This document shows positions 34,886-44,839 of a stretch of 64,000 bases of DNA, one piece after another. The notes under the pieces are model-generated. The model had not been told where the DNA came from. It ran no database searches and saw nothing but the letters and a program-made list of their open reading frames with translations. The translations under genes were made by a program, and so were the position numbers. The DNA lies in contig JBKHJN010000001.1 of assembly GCA_046538075.1 (NCBI GenBank), positions 62,001 through 126,000 of the forward strand, read 5' to 3'. This DNA is from Desulfobacca_B sp046538075. Lineage in GTDB: Bacteria; Desulfobacterota; Desulfobaccia; Desulfobaccales; Desulfobaccaceae. How positions within the stretch are numbered: the first letter of the stretch is position 1; each line of letters begins with the position of its first letter.

Positions 34886-36864
34886 AGCACCTTAAGTCTC
34901 TAACAACCCCAGGCCAGCCAAGCGACCACAGCATTGGCCCCTCTCCTTCTTCTATCGATTATCGCCAGGAGTTGAACCCGGCGCAATACCAGGCGGTGAC
35001 CACCCGGGAAGGGCCGGTGTTGGTGATTGCCGGCGCCGGCAGCGGCAAAACCCGGACCTTGGTGTATCGTCTGGCTTACCTGGTGGAATCCGGGGTGCCC
35101 CCCGGGGCGATCCTTTTGCTTACCTTTACCCGCAAAGCTGCCCAGGAAATGCTGACCCGGGCTGCGCACCTGATTGACCAGCCTCTCCACCAAGTAGTGG
35201 GCGGAACCTTCCACTCGGTCTGCCACCGTTGGCTGCGGCGCTATGGGAACCGGTTAGGCTATGACTCCGGCTTCACCATCTTGGATCGCAGCGACCAGGG
35301 GGACCTGCTGCAACTGCTGCGGGAGCCATTAAAAACCAATACCGGCCCCGGCCAGTTTCCCCGCAAAGAGACCATTGCCGAACTGTTCGGGGCCATGGTC
35401 AATAAAAATCTCTCGCTGGAAATCCTGTTGGCTCAGAATTATCCCCAGTTTTTGCATTTGGCGGAGCTTCTCGAACAGCTGCAGCAATTATATCAGCGCC
35501 ACAAACGGGAACATCAACTGTTGGATTATGATGATTTACTGATAGAAGGCAAGCGTCTGCTGGAGGAACATCAGGACCTGCGCCTGGCCCTGTCGGAACG
35601 CTACCGCTACATCATGGTGGATGAATACCAAGACACCAACCATCTGCAAGCCGAACTGGTGCGGCTGCTGGCCTTTAGCCACGATAACGTCATGGCCGTG
35701 GGCGACGACTCTCAGTCGATCTATTCCTTCCGAGGCGCCAACTTTCGCAACATTATGGATTTTCCCCGCCTGTTTCCCGGCACTCAGATCATCAAGCTGG
35801 AGGAAAATTATCGCAGCACCCAGCCGATTCTGGATCTTACCAATACCATCATCGCCCAGGCCCAGGAGAAATATACCAAGTGTCTGTTTACCCAGAAAAA
35901 ACAGGGGCCCATGCCGCACCTGCTGCGGACGGGCAGTGAAAACGAGCAGTCCCAACGGGTCTGCAACCTGGTTGCGGATCTGCAGAACCAGGGCCTGGCG
36001 CTGAGCCAGATGGCCGTGCTGTTCCGGGCCGCTTACCATTCCTTTGATCTGGAGATTGAATTGTTGCGGCATCAGTTGCCGTTCATGAAATTCGGCGGCT
36101 TTAAATTTATGGAGAGCGCCCACATCAAGGATCTGCTGTCCTACCTGCGGGTGGTGGCCAACCCCCGCGATCCCATCAGCTGGAACCGGCTGTTGCAACT
36201 GGTCCCGGGGGTAGGCAAAAAAACCAGTCAGAAGTTCCTCACCCGGCTCAGAGAGGAGGACTTTACCTGGCCGTCCGCCATGGCCTGGTTGACCGCCCGG
36301 AAGGGGGCCAAGGGTGATTTAAAAGCGCTGGCCGAACTCTTGGCCCAGTTAAATGATCCGACTCTGACTCCGGCCGCCCAGCTCAATGTGGCCCTGTCAC
36401 ATTATGAGCCGTTGCTCCAGACCCGCTTTGACGATTATCCCAAGCGGTACCGGGACCTGGAACATCTGGTGACCATAACCGCCCGTTACCGCCAGTTAGG
36501 GAACTTTTTAAACGACCTTACCCTGGAGCCGCCGACCAGCCTGGCCGATGTCACCCAGGAACGAGGGGACTATCTGACCCTGTCCACCATTCACTCCGCC
36601 AAGGGCCTGGAGTGGGAGGCGGTGATGATTATCTGGGCCGCGGAGGGCCGTTTCCCCTCCAGCTATTGCCTGGAGCGGGAGGAAGAATTGGAGGAGGAAC
36701 GCCGGCTGATGTATGTGGCCGCCACCCGGGCCCGCCAGTACCTGTTTATCATCTTTCCGGCAGTCAGTTATAATAGATACCTGGGGACCACTTACAATGA
36801 GGTCTGCCGCTTTGTGCAGGACTTGCCGGAGCGCATTTTGACCAGGATGAGGATTGATCCATGA
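34882..36864 (+). CDS. UvrD/Rep/PcrA-family DNA helicase
   Basis: This 660-residue SF1A helicase has the complete motif series: ELNPAQYQAVTTREGPVLVI with Walker A GAGSGKTRTL, LLTFTRKAAQEM, VDEYQDTNHLQ (Walker B), DDSQSIYSFRGA, LEENYRST, STIHSAKGLEWEAV and MYVAATRARQYL. The first 25 residues are variable. It is shorter than E. coli UvrD (720) and lacks a RecB-type nuclease domain, so a repair or replication-restart helicase is expected. It begins inside the stop codon of cobA-hemD (ATGA overlap) and overlaps the next gene by four bases. Confidence 0.92.
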   Translation: MKHLKSLTTPGQPSDHSIGPSPSSIDYRQELNPAQYQAVTTREGPVLVIAGAGSGKTRTLVYRLAYLVESGVPPGAILLLTFTRKAAQEMLTRAAHLIDQPLHQVVGGTFHSVCHRWLRRYGNRLGYDSGFTILDRSDQGDLLQLLREPLKTNTGPGQFPRKETIAELFGAMVNKNLSLEILLAQNYPQFLHLAELLEQLQQLYQRHKREHQLLDYDDLLIEGKRLLEEHQDLRLALSERYRYIMVDEYQDTNHLQAELVRLLAFSHDNVMAVGDDSQSIYSFRGANFRNIMDFPRLFPGTQIIKLEENYRSTQPILDLTNTIIAQAQEKYTKCLFTQKKQGPMPHLLRTGSENEQSQRVCNLVADLQNQGLALSQMAVLFRAAYHSFDLEIELLRHQLPFMKFGGFKFMESAHIKDLLSYLRVVANPRDPISWNRLLQLVPGVGKKTSQKFLTRLREEDFTWPSAMAWLTARKGAKGDLKALAELLAQLNDPTLTPAAQLNVALSHYEPLLQTRFDDYPKRYRDLEHLVTITARYRQLGNFLNDLTLEPPTSLADVTQERGDYLTLSTIHSAKGLEWEAVMIIWAAEGRFPSSYCLEREEELEEERRLMYVAATRARQYLFIIFPAVSYNRYLGTTYNEVCRFVQDLPERILTRMRIDP

Positions 36865-37796
36865 AAGATTGGGAACCCGCTTATTTAGAAACCTATCGCC
36901 AGGGCATCCTGGAGCAGCGCATTGAAACGGCCTATGAGATCATGTCGCAGTGCGAAATCTGTCCGCACCATTGCCACGTGGACCGGTTGCACGGCGAATT
37001 GGGTATCTGCAACACCGGCGATAAGCCTATAATCTCCAGCTATGGCCCCCATTTCGGCGAGGAAGACCCGCTGGTCGGCAAAAACGGGTCGGGGACGATT
37101 TTTTTCACTAATTGCAATCTATATTGCATCTTCTGCCAGAATTGGGAGATCAGCCACGGCGGGGAAGGAACCCAGATCTCAGTGGAGAATCTGGCGGCGA
37201 TTATGCTTGCTCTACAGCGCCGGGGCTGCCATAATATTAATTTCGTAACTCCCTCCCATCAGGTGCCCATGATTCTGGCGGCGCTGCCGGCGGCCATTAG
37301 GGGCGGTCTGCATGTGCCTTTGGTGTATAACTTTGGGGGTTACGATGCAGTACCGACTCTGAAACTTTTAGATGGAGTTTTTGATATTTATATGCCCGAC
37401 TTCAAGTTCTGGGACTCAGAGATCGCTGCCCAACTGACCTCAGCGCCAGATTACCCGGAAGCCGCCAAGGCCGCCTTGAAAGAGATGCACCGGCAGGTCG
37501 GCGATCTGGTCATGGACGAGGACGGCATCGCCTATCGGGGGCTTTTGGTCCGGCATTTAGTGCTGCCGAATGGCCTGGCCGGAACCCGGGAGATCATGAA
37601 GTTTTTGGCTGAGGAGATTTCCCCCCACACCTATGTTAACGTTATGGGCCAGTATCGACCCTGTGGCCGGGCCCATGAACATCCTTTATTGAATCGCTTT
37701 ATTACCGGACTGGAGCATACCGAAGCCCAAAAAATGGCCCGGGAAGCTGGGCTGACCCGGTTGGATCAGGGGGAAAAGCTAATCCGCTGGCTCTAG
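36861..37796 (+). CDS. Radical SAM protein, PflA/PflX-like (COG1313 type)
   Basis: This 311-residue cytosolic radical SAM enzyme has the cluster motif C85-x3-C89-x2-C92 (CNLYCIFCQNW), and an extra N-terminal cysteine set (C31, C34, C38, C50) for a possible auxiliary centre. YNFGGYDAVPTLKLLDG and DIYMPDFKFWD are typical of the pyruvate formate-lyase activase-like group often annotated PflX. The substrate protein is unknown and no glycyl-radical enzyme is nearby. It overlaps the helicase gene by ATGA, so translation is coupled although the functions look unrelated. Confidence 0.85.
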   Translation: MKDWEPAYLETYRQGILEQRIETAYEIMSQCEICPHHCHVDRLHGELGICNTGDKPIISSYGPHFGEEDPLVGKNGSGTIFFTNCNLYCIFCQNWEISHGGEGTQISVENLAAIMLALQRRGCHNINFVTPSHQVPMILAALPAAIRGGLHVPLVYNFGGYDAVPTLKLLDGVFDIYMPDFKFWDSEIAAQLTSAPDYPEAAKAALKEMHRQVGDLVMDEDGIAYRGLLVRHLVLPNGLAGTREIMKFLAEEISPHTYVNVMGQYRPCGRAHEHPLLNRFITGLEHTEAQKMAREAGLTRLDQGEKLIRWL

Positions 37797-37805
37797 GAAT
37801 TTGCA

Positions 37806-38450
37806 GTGTCCCAAATCTATGCTATCGGCGATATCCATGGTTGTCTGGGTCATTTGCAGCGCCTGATGGCCAAAGTTAAGCCCGATATCGACCATCACAA
37901 GCTGGTATTTATTGGAGATTATATTGACCGCGGTCCTGATTCGCGGGGCGTGGTAGATTACATCATCGATCTAAAAAAAAATTACCCGCCGGATAATATC
38001 ATTTGTCTGATGGGCAACCATGAGCGCATGTTTCTGGATTATTTGCAAGGCGACAACCAACTGCTGTTTCTTATCAATGGGGGCAGATCGACCCTGGAGA
38101 GTTACTGGGGCGCGGATTGGGAATCCCGCCTGCGGCGACTGCCGGCCGACCACTGGGAATTCTATCAGCAATTAAAAATGTTCTATGAAACCGAGGATTA
38201 TATCTTTGTCCACGGCGGCCTCAAGCCCGGAGTTCCCCTGGCCGAGCAGCAGGAAGAGGATGTCCTGTGGATCCGCGAGGAATTCCTGATTTGTCTGGAT
38301 GACTTCGGCAAGCGCGTAATCTTTGGCCATACCCCCTTTCCCAAACCTTTTGTGTGGCCCAATAAGATCGGCATTGATACCGGCGCTGTTTATGGCAACT
38401 ATTTGACTTGCCTGAAATTACCGGAAGAGGTCTTTTACACTTCCCGTTAG
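37806..38450 (+). CDS. Metallophosphoesterase, serine/threonine protein phosphatase-like
   Basis: This 214-residue phosphatase of the PPP/ApaH type has the three metal motifs: GDIHG (D9, H11), GDYIDRG (D38, D41, R42) and GNHER (N71, H72, E73), followed by H195-region GHTPFPKPF. It resembles bacterial PrpA/PrpB-like phosphatases and could act on phosphoproteins or on dinucleoside tetraphosphates. GTG 37806 has AGGAAT upstream and follows the radical SAM gene by nine bases. Precise substrate is unknown. Confidence 0.85.
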   Translation: MSQIYAIGDIHGCLGHLQRLMAKVKPDIDHHKLVFIGDYIDRGPDSRGVVDYIIDLKKNYPPDNIICLMGNHERMFLDYLQGDNQLLFLINGGRSTLESYWGADWESRLRRLPADHWEFYQQLKMFYETEDYIFVHGGLKPGVPLAEQQEEDVLWIREEFLICLDDFGKRVIFGHTPFPKPFVWPNKIGIDTGAVYGNYLTCLKLPEEVFYTSR

Positions 38451-38519
38451 ACCTCTTCTGACCGGACCTAGAAGATACGTTAAGGGGCCCGGCAGTAGCC
38501 TCCACGAGGAGTCTTGGAA

Positions 38520-41189
38520 ATGTTGAGAAAAATCCGCCTGAAGTTCTTATTGTTGTTAATTCTGACTCTGGCTTCGATAGTCTTTGTCTTGCCTTCCTTT
38601 ACCAGCCGACTGCCCGGATGGTGGGAGACTTTTGTAGGTAGAGGCCTTAATCTGGGGCTCGACTTAAAAGGCGGTATGCACCTCATCCTGCAGGTTGATA
38701 TGGAGCAGGCGGTGCAGAATTTCCTGTCCATGAGTTCTCAGGATCTGAAAGAGCTGGGCGAAAAACGGGGGTTAGACCTGCAAATCGGGGCGGTCTCCCA
38801 TGAAACCCTGGCCGTTACCTTGCTGAACAAAGATGAACAGGCAGCATTCAACCGGCTGCTTAAAGATGAATTCAGTCAATTGGAGGTCAAAAACACCCAG
38901 CGGGAAGGAAGCAGCGTCAAATATCTGCTGACCATGCGGGAAAGCGCCCAAGAAGAATTAGAAAAGCGCACCCAGGCCCAGAGTCTGGAAGTGCTGCGCA
39001 ACCGTATTGACCAGTTCGGGGTCCGGGAGCCGGTGATTGCCCCCCAGACCATCCTGGGGGCTTATCAGATCGTGGTTCAACTCCCCGGCATCCAAGACCC
39101 GCAGCGGGCCATGGATCTGATCGGCAAGACCGCCCAGTTGGAATTTAAATTGGTAGATGATCAGGCACAGATTAACTTAGAAGAGTTGATTGACCAGGCG
39201 CTGGCTGAGGGACGCCTGCAGCCCGGGTACAGCCAGGAAGAACTCAATAAAGCCTTAGCCGATAAGATCCCTCCCGGTGATGAAATCTATAAATGGAAGC
39301 GCGTTGATCGCCAGACCGGCAGCATTAAATGGGAACTGCTGCTGCTGGAGAAAAAAGTCCTGCTCACTGGCGCCGCCATTAAAGAGGCCCGGGTGCGTTA
39401 TGGCGAGTACAATGAGCCGGAAGTCCTGGTTGATTTTAACAGCCAGGGGGCCCGGCGGTTTGATCAGATTACCAAGGCCAATGTCAAACGCCGGCTGGCC
39501 ATCGTTCTGGACGACGTGGTCCAATCCGCCCCGGTAATTCAAGAGAGAATTTCTGGCGGCACCTGCCAGATAACCGGCTCCTTTACGCCCGAAGAGGCTT
39601 CCGACCTGGCCATCGTGCTCCGGGCCGGGGCCTTGCCGGCCAGCGTCAAGATCGTCCAGAATATTACTGTCGGCCCCACTTTAGGCCTGGACTCCATCCG
39701 CAAAGGGATTTTCTCCGGTCTTTTAGGAACCTTTCTGGTGGTCTGTTTCATGTTTATCTATTACCGGCTGTCCGGTCTGGTGGCCAACTATGCCCTGCTC
39801 CTGAATCTGATCATGATCCTGGGGGCCCTATCGCTGTTTAATGCCACCCTGACCCTGCCTGGAATTGCCGGGATCATCCTTTCGGTGGGCATGGCAGTAG
39901 ACTCCAACGTTCTCATTTATGAACGCATGCGGGAGGAATTTCATGCCGGCAAGCCCCTGAAATCGGGGATTGATGGAGGTTACGACAAGGCGTTTTGGAC
40001 CATCATTGACGCCCATGTGACCACGCTGATTACTGCCCTGGCGCTGTTTTTGTTTGGCACCGGGCCCATTAAAGGCTTCGCCGTGACCCTCAGTCTGGGC
40101 GTCACCCTCAACCTGTTTACCGCCCTGTTCGGCACCCGGGTGGTTTATGATTACCTGCTAATCAAGCGCTGGCTGCAAAAGCTGTCCTTCATGGAGTTTT
40201 TCAAACGTCCCCATATTGATTTTCTGGGCTATCGGAAATATGCTCTGGTGGTGTCCAGCGTTCTGGTTTTATTAGGCCTGTTTGCCTTTGTGCAGCTCTG
40301 CCGCGGCTACGGCAATCTGGGAGTCGATTTTGCCGGCGGGGCAATGGTGCAGTTCAAAGCTGAAAAGCCCTTTACGGTCAATGAAGTGCGCCAGGCCCTG
40401 AATCAAAAAGGCTGGGGGCAGGCCGAAATTCAGTCCATCGAGAGCGGTCGCGGCCTGATGGTCAAATTAAAGAAGTCCGACGAGTCAGTTGGCCAGATGG
40501 CCGATGACATTGGGGCGGTGCTCAACCAGAGCCTGCCCGGCAATAACTTTAAAATCGAAGGCACCTCAGAGATCGGGGCTTCGATCAGCAAATATTTACG
40601 CAATCGGGCGCTGTTGGCCATCGGCATCTCACTGGCGGGCATCATCCTTTATCTGGCCTGGCGATTTGAATTAATCTTCGGGATCGCCGCCGCCACTGCC
40701 ACTTTCCATGATGTCGTGGCGGTATTGGGAATTTTCTATCTATTGAATAAAGAAATTTCCCTATTGGTAGTCACCGGTCTGCTTACTCTGGCCGGCTACT
40801 CCCTCACCGACACTGTGGTAGTCTTTGATCGCATCCGGGAAAACCTGGCCCGGCGGCGGGATACTCTGTACAATACTCTTAACATCAGTATCAATGAGGT
40901 CTTAAGCCGGACCATCGTCACCTCCCTCACTGTTATGTTGGTGCTGGTGGCCCTGCTGTTCTTCGGGGGGGTGGTAATCCACGACTTTGCCCTGGCGCTG
41001 TTTCTGGGAGTGTTAGTCGGCTCCTATTCCTCGGTCTTTGTGGCCAGCCCGATCATCTATGGCTGGCGCAAGGAAAGCAAAAAGGTGGCAATCAAAAAGC
41101 AAAAAGTCATCGAACTGCAAGCCCAGAAACAGAAAAAGGCCCAGAAGCGGGAAGCCGCCAACCGGCGGAAGAAAGGCTCAAGGCGGTAG
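38520..41189 (+). CDS. secDF: SecD-SecF fusion, Sec translocase accessory subunit
   Basis: This 889-residue inner-membrane protein uses proton flow to pull exported proteins through SecYEG. The SecD half (1-540) has TM1, GRGLNLGLDLKGGMHLILQV, and the D4/D5 motifs around VGMAVDSNVLIYERMREEF; the SecF half (560-880) has NLGVDFAGGAMVQFKAE and SLTDTVVVFDRIREN. The join is near IKRWLQKLSFMEFF. Fusions occur in Bacillus and some Desulfobacterota, while E. coli has separate genes. ATG 38520 has AGGAG eight bases upstream; the TTG at 38514 is too close to it. The basic, Lys-rich C-terminus (KKQKVIELQAQKQKKAQ) is unusual in length. YajC is not adjacent. Confidence 0.93.
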   Translation: MLRKIRLKFLLLLILTLASIVFVLPSFTSRLPGWWETFVGRGLNLGLDLKGGMHLILQVDMEQAVQNFLSMSSQDLKELGEKRGLDLQIGAVSHETLAVTLLNKDEQAAFNRLLKDEFSQLEVKNTQREGSSVKYLLTMRESAQEELEKRTQAQSLEVLRNRIDQFGVREPVIAPQTILGAYQIVVQLPGIQDPQRAMDLIGKTAQLEFKLVDDQAQINLEELIDQALAEGRLQPGYSQEELNKALADKIPPGDEIYKWKRVDRQTGSIKWELLLLEKKVLLTGAAIKEARVRYGEYNEPEVLVDFNSQGARRFDQITKANVKRRLAIVLDDVVQSAPVIQERISGGTCQITGSFTPEEASDLAIVLRAGALPASVKIVQNITVGPTLGLDSIRKGIFSGLLGTFLVVCFMFIYYRLSGLVANYALLLNLIMILGALSLFNATLTLPGIAGIILSVGMAVDSNVLIYERMREEFHAGKPLKSGIDGGYDKAFWTIIDAHVTTLITALALFLFGTGPIKGFAVTLSLGVTLNLFTALFGTRVVYDYLLIKRWLQKLSFMEFFKRPHIDFLGYRKYALVVSSVLVLLGLFAFVQLCRGYGNLGVDFAGGAMVQFKAEKPFTVNEVRQALNQKGWGQAEIQSIESGRGLMVKLKKSDESVGQMADDIGAVLNQSLPGNNFKIEGTSEIGASISKYLRNRALLAIGISLAGIILYLAWRFELIFGIAAATATFHDVVAVLGIFYLLNKEISLLVVTGLLTLAGYSLTDTVVVFDRIRENLARRRDTLYNTLNISINEVLSRTIVTSLTVMLVLVALLFFGGVVIHDFALALFLGVLVGSYSSVFVASPIIYGWRKESKKVAIKKQKVIELQAQKQKKAQKREAANRRKKGSRR

Positions 41190-41276
41190 AACTTAACAAA
41201 TCTTGGGAGCGGGGGTTCAGGGGCCCCAGACCCCTTCCCTCCAAATAACCTTTTACAGGAAACCGAAAACCGTATC

Positions 41277-42110
41277 ATGGCCCCTATCAAAGCGCTGGTC
41301 CTCTATGGCTATGGCTTAAATTGCGATTATGAGACCCAGTTTGCCCTGGCCCAAGCCGGGGCCGAAGCCGTACGGGTGCACATCAATCAACTGGTGTCGG
41401 GAGAGGTGCGGCTTGCCGATTTCCATCTGCTGGCCCTGGTCGGCGGCTTTAGCTGGGGCGATGACCACGGCGCCGGCGTTATTCTGGGGCTGCGGCTGAA
41501 GCTGGCCTTACATTCCGAGCTGATTGACTTCATTAAGGCCGGCAAACTGATCCTGGGCATCTGCAACGGCTTCCAGGTGCTGGTTAACATGGGGTTGCTG
41601 CCCAGCCTGGGGGGGCGTTACGATCAGCGCCAGATAGCTTTCATCCCCAACGATTGCGGCAACTTCCGGGATGCCTGGGTGCATCTTCAGGTCAACCCCC
41701 AGCGCTCGGTGTTTACCCGCGGCATCAACCATCTGGAACTCCCGGTGCGCCACGGCGAGGGCAAGTTTTATGCTCCCCCCGATATTCTGGCGGAACTATT
41801 TGCTGGGGAGCAGGTAGTCCTGCAATATGCCAACCCTGAGGGTGAACTGGCCTGCGGACGATTTCCCGACAATCCCAACGGCTCGCTGGGCGATATCGCC
41901 GGCATCTGCGATCCCACCGGCCGGGTCCTGGGTCTGATGCCCCACCCGGAGGCCCATATCAGCTTCACCCAACATCCCACCTGGACCCGCCAGAAAGAGG
42001 CTTGGCGGCGGCAGCAGCAGCCCCCTCCCCATCTGGAAGGGGCTGGCATGCAATTATTCCGCAACGCAGTTAATTACCTCAAGGAAACCTTTGCGCCGTC
42101 TGCGGCCTGA
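41277..42110 (+). CDS. purQ: Phosphoribosylformylglycinamidine synthase subunit PurQ
   Basis: This 277-residue class I glutamine amidotransferase provides ammonia for FGAM synthase in purine synthesis. The catalytic triad is C96 in LGICNGFQVL, with H223 and E225 in MPHPEAH. KALVLYGYGLNCDYETQFA and GGFSWGDDHGAG are typical PurQ segments. It is somewhat longer than the usual 225-260 residues of small PurQ. The partner PurL is not in the window. It starts 87 bases after secDF; the spacer contains a GC-rich imperfect hairpin (41211-41233) without a T-run. Confidence 0.92.
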   Translation: MAPIKALVLYGYGLNCDYETQFALAQAGAEAVRVHINQLVSGEVRLADFHLLALVGGFSWGDDHGAGVILGLRLKLALHSELIDFIKAGKLILGICNGFQVLVNMGLLPSLGGRYDQRQIAFIPNDCGNFRDAWVHLQVNPQRSVFTRGINHLELPVRHGEGKFYAPPDILAELFAGEQVVLQYANPEGELACGRFPDNPNGSLGDIAGICDPTGRVLGLMPHPEAHISFTQHPTWTRQKEAWRRQQQPPPHLEGAGMQLFRNAVNYLKETFAPSAA

Positions 42111-42185
42111 CTTCAAGTGTAAGGTTTGTAACCACCGCCGATCAGGGTAAATAAGGGTTGATAAAGATGGGGGGAGGAACCCGCC

Positions 42186-43391
42186 CTAAGATTTTTGGAC
42201 CAATCGCTCCAGCAGGATTTCGCCCCGGTCGATAAACAGGCCGGTAGCTTGAGCGCTGAACTCATCAAAGCCCCGGTGCTGACCGCTTCGGTCCTGGCGG
42301 GAGTCATAAATTGTGAAGGGCACCGGCTCGGTGGTATGGGTCCGCACCCGGACGGGGGTGCGGTGGTCGGGGAGCAGCAAAATCCGATGTCCCCCCAGTA
42401 AGGCTAATCCATCCTGCATGGGGCCCACCACCAGGCGGTCGAAGTCCTCAATGGCCTTGATCTTATCGGCCAATTCGCCGCTGTGTCCGGCTTCATCGGG
42501 GGCCTCGACATGCAAATAGACCAGATCCAGAGCCTCCAGCGCCTGTAAGGCCGCGGCGACCTTGCCGGCATAATTGGTGTCCAGATAGCCGGTGGCCCCT
42601 GGGACCTGAATCGGCCGCATTCCAGCATAGATGCCCAGGCCGCGCATCAGATCCACCGCAGAGATGACTGCCCCCTGGAGCCCGAAGCGTTCCTTCAGGG
42701 TGGGCATTTGCGGTGCCTGTCCCTGACCCCAGAGCCAGATTGAGTTTCCAGGCTTCAGGCCCCGTTCCCGACGCTGTTGATTGATGGGGTGCTCCGCCAA
42801 TAAGGGCCACGAGGCCTTGACCAGATCCAGCACCGGCTTCTCCGGGCCCTTGCCGGCCAGATAGTCCCGAACACTCTGGTCAGTGAGATCGTGGGGCGGA
42901 TAAGTGCGCCAGCTACCCTGCCCTCCCTGCCAGACCAGCAGATGGCGATAGCTCACCCCCGGGTAAAAGCGCCGGGTGGCATTGCCCAGATGTTGATTAA
43001 TGGTGACGATCAACTCCCGGGCCTCTTCGCTGCTAATATGGCCGGCGCTGTAATCCTCCATGAAGATATCCCCGCCGGGTTCGTGGCGCAAAGTCACCAA
43101 GTTGCAGCGAAAGGCCACTTCCTCCGGTTGCAGGTAGACTCCCATACTGGCGGCCTCTAACGGGGCCCGGCCGGTATGGTAGCGTGCTGGATCATAGCCC
43201 ATGATGGCCATGTTGGCCACGTCGCTGCCGGGTTCCATGCCCGGCGGGATGGTTTGCACCAATCCCAGTTCGCCATGTGTGGCCAAAAAATCCATATTCG
43301 GGGTCTGGGCCGCCTGCAGCGGGGTTTGCCCCTCCAATTCCGGCAGGGGATAATCCCCCATGCCGTCGCCGATCAGAATAGCATATTTCAT
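42186..43391 (-). CDS. apgM: Archaeal-type cofactor-independent phosphoglycerate mutase family (ApgM; possible homoserine kinase)
   Basis: This 401-residue member of the alkaline phosphatase superfamily has AILIGDGMGDYP (D9 metal ligand), the catalytic Ser56 in MEPGSDVANMAIMGYDP, HTGRAPLEAASMG, and C-terminal VEAPDEAGHSG and LLLPDHRTPVRVRTHT metal-binding motifs. The family is archaeal-type phosphoglycerate mutase (COG3635). In several bacteria its members lie next to hom and have been proposed as a substitute homoserine kinase. Here it is third in the minus-strand group alaC-hom-apgM, and no ThrB gene is visible, which favours the second reading. ATG 43391 has GAGGATTAA upstream. Confidence 0.85.
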   Translation of the reverse strand: MKYAILIGDGMGDYPLPELEGQTPLQAAQTPNMDFLATHGELGLVQTIPPGMEPGSDVANMAIMGYDPARYHTGRAPLEAASMGVYLQPEEVAFRCNLVTLRHEPGGDIFMEDYSAGHISSEEARELIVTINQHLGNATRRFYPGVSYRHLLVWQGGQGSWRTYPPHDLTDQSVRDYLAGKGPEKPVLDLVKASWPLLAEHPINQQRRERGLKPGNSIWLWGQGQAPQMPTLKERFGLQGAVISAVDLMRGLGIYAGMRPIQVPGATGYLDTNYAGKVAAALQALEALDLVYLHVEAPDEAGHSGELADKIKAIEDFDRLVVGPMQDGLALLGGHRILLLPDHRTPVRVRTHTTEPVPFTIYDSRQDRSGQHRGFDEFSAQATGLFIDRGEILLERLVQKS

Positions 43392-43511
43392 TTAATCCTC
43401 AGGTCACGATTAGCTCTGGTTTGAGATTTGGTCGAAGTCACAGGGCTATTTCCTTGAAAGCCAGCTTTTTTTATGAATGCACCGGTGACCTCAATGAGTC
43501 GATTGCAATTA

Positions 43512-44837
43512 TCAGATATGAGCCGCATCGAGACCAGGATCTTCTATCCTTAAGAGAACAGTCTTCTGGCTGATCTCCGGCAGTTGATCAATCTCGGCCA
43601 AAGCCAGTTTGACGTCGGCTTCGCGGGCCTCATGAGTGATCATGACGATCGGCACTGATTCCTGCAGCCCCCGCCCCTTTTGAATCACCGCGGCAATGCT
43701 GATCTGATTCTTCCCTAAGATTCCGGAAACCTGGGAAAGAACTCCAGGACGGTCCAGGGCTGCAAAACGAAAGTAGTAATTGGTAACCAGATCGTCCAGG
43801 GGTTTGATTACCCGGCGTCTCTGGCTGAAATTCTCGATGCCCAAAGGGGGCAGGCGCCTTTTGACGCCGTGGACCAAATTGCGGGCCAGATCAATCAGGT
43901 CAGCGACTACCGCACTGCCGGTAGTCATCATTCCGGCCCCCTGTCCATAAAGCAGAATGGGCCCAACCGCATCCCCGGTGATATAAACCGCATTGTACGG
44001 GCCGTTGACGTTGGCCAGGATATGATCCAGGGGAATCATGGTGGGATGAACCCGGGCCTCCACCCGTTCGCCGTCATCCCGGGTAATGGCCAAGAGCTTG
44101 ATCTGATAGCCGAATTCTCGGGCAAATTGCAAATCTATCAATTCAATTTTAGAGATGCCCTCGATGGCGATGGCCTCGAAGTTGATGGGGGCGCCATAGG
44201 CCAGGGCCATTAAGATAGCCAGTTTGTGGGCTGTGTCAATGCCTTCCACGTCCAGGGTGGGATCGGCTTCGGCGTAACCTTGTTCCTGGGCCTCTTGTAA
44301 CGCCTGCTGAAAGGAGGCCCTTTGGGTGGCCATGCTGGTCAGAATATAATTAGCGGTGCCATTTAAAATGCCAAACATTTCCTGGATGCGGTTGGCAGCC
44401 AGACCCTGACGCAATGCCAAAATAATCGGGATGCCGCCGCCGACGCTGCCTTCGAAGGCCACCTCCACTCCAGCCTGGGCCGCGGCTTGAAAAATTTCAT
44501 TGCCGTGCCGGGCCAACAGATGTTTATTGGCCGTGACCACGTGTTTGCCCCGGCCAATCGCACCCATCACCAGCTCCCGGGCCGCGTCGACGCCGCCGAT
44601 CAGCTCCACCACGATATCAATTTCGGGATCATCAAGGATGTCCCGGTCCTGGCGAGTCAGAAGCTGGGGATCAAGCGGAACCGGCCGGGGGGTCTCAATG
44701 TCCAGATCCGCCACTTTTTTCAGGACCAATGAGGTTCCCAACCGCTGGTTGAAACGATTGCCGCATTCAGTGAGCAGGCGCGCCACTCCACATCCGACCG
44801 TGCCCCAGCCGATGATCCCCACCTGGACGGGCTTCAC
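43512..44837 (-). CDS. hom: Homoserine dehydrogenase with ACT domain
   Basis: This 441-residue NAD(P)-dependent enzyme reduces aspartate semialdehyde to homoserine for threonine and methionine synthesis. The Rossmann motif is VGIIGWGTVGCGVARLL; VVELIGG, VTANKHLLARHG, EGSVGGGIPI and LNGTANYILT surround the catalytic site (with DVEGIDTAHKLAIL). The C-terminal ACT domain (FAALDRPGVLSQVSGILGKN) suggests feedback regulation by threonine. The start is GTG 44837, two bases after the alaC stop, so expression is coupled. Monofunctional, without an aspartokinase domain. Confidence 0.95.
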   Translation of the reverse strand: MKPVQVGIIGWGTVGCGVARLLTECGNRFNQRLGTSLVLKKVADLDIETPRPVPLDPQLLTRQDRDILDDPEIDIVVELIGGVDAARELVMGAIGRGKHVVTANKHLLARHGNEIFQAAAQAGVEVAFEGSVGGGIPIILALRQGLAANRIQEMFGILNGTANYILTSMATQRASFQQALQEAQEQGYAEADPTLDVEGIDTAHKLAILMALAYGAPINFEAIAIEGISKIELIDLQFAREFGYQIKLLAITRDDGERVEARVHPTMIPLDHILANVNGPYNAVYITGDAVGPILLYGQGAGMMTTGSAVVADLIDLARNLVHGVKRRLPPLGIENFSQRRRVIKPLDDLVTNYYFRFAALDRPGVLSQVSGILGKNQISIAAVIQKGRGLQESVPIVMITHEAREADVKLALAEIDQLPEISQKTVLLRIEDPGLDAAHI

Positions 44838-44839
44838 GG

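Noticed and set aside
41208..41234. GC-rich inverted repeat between secDF and purQ as a terminator
   Set aside because: The stem has mismatches and no T-run follows; secDF and purQ may still be cotranscribed.
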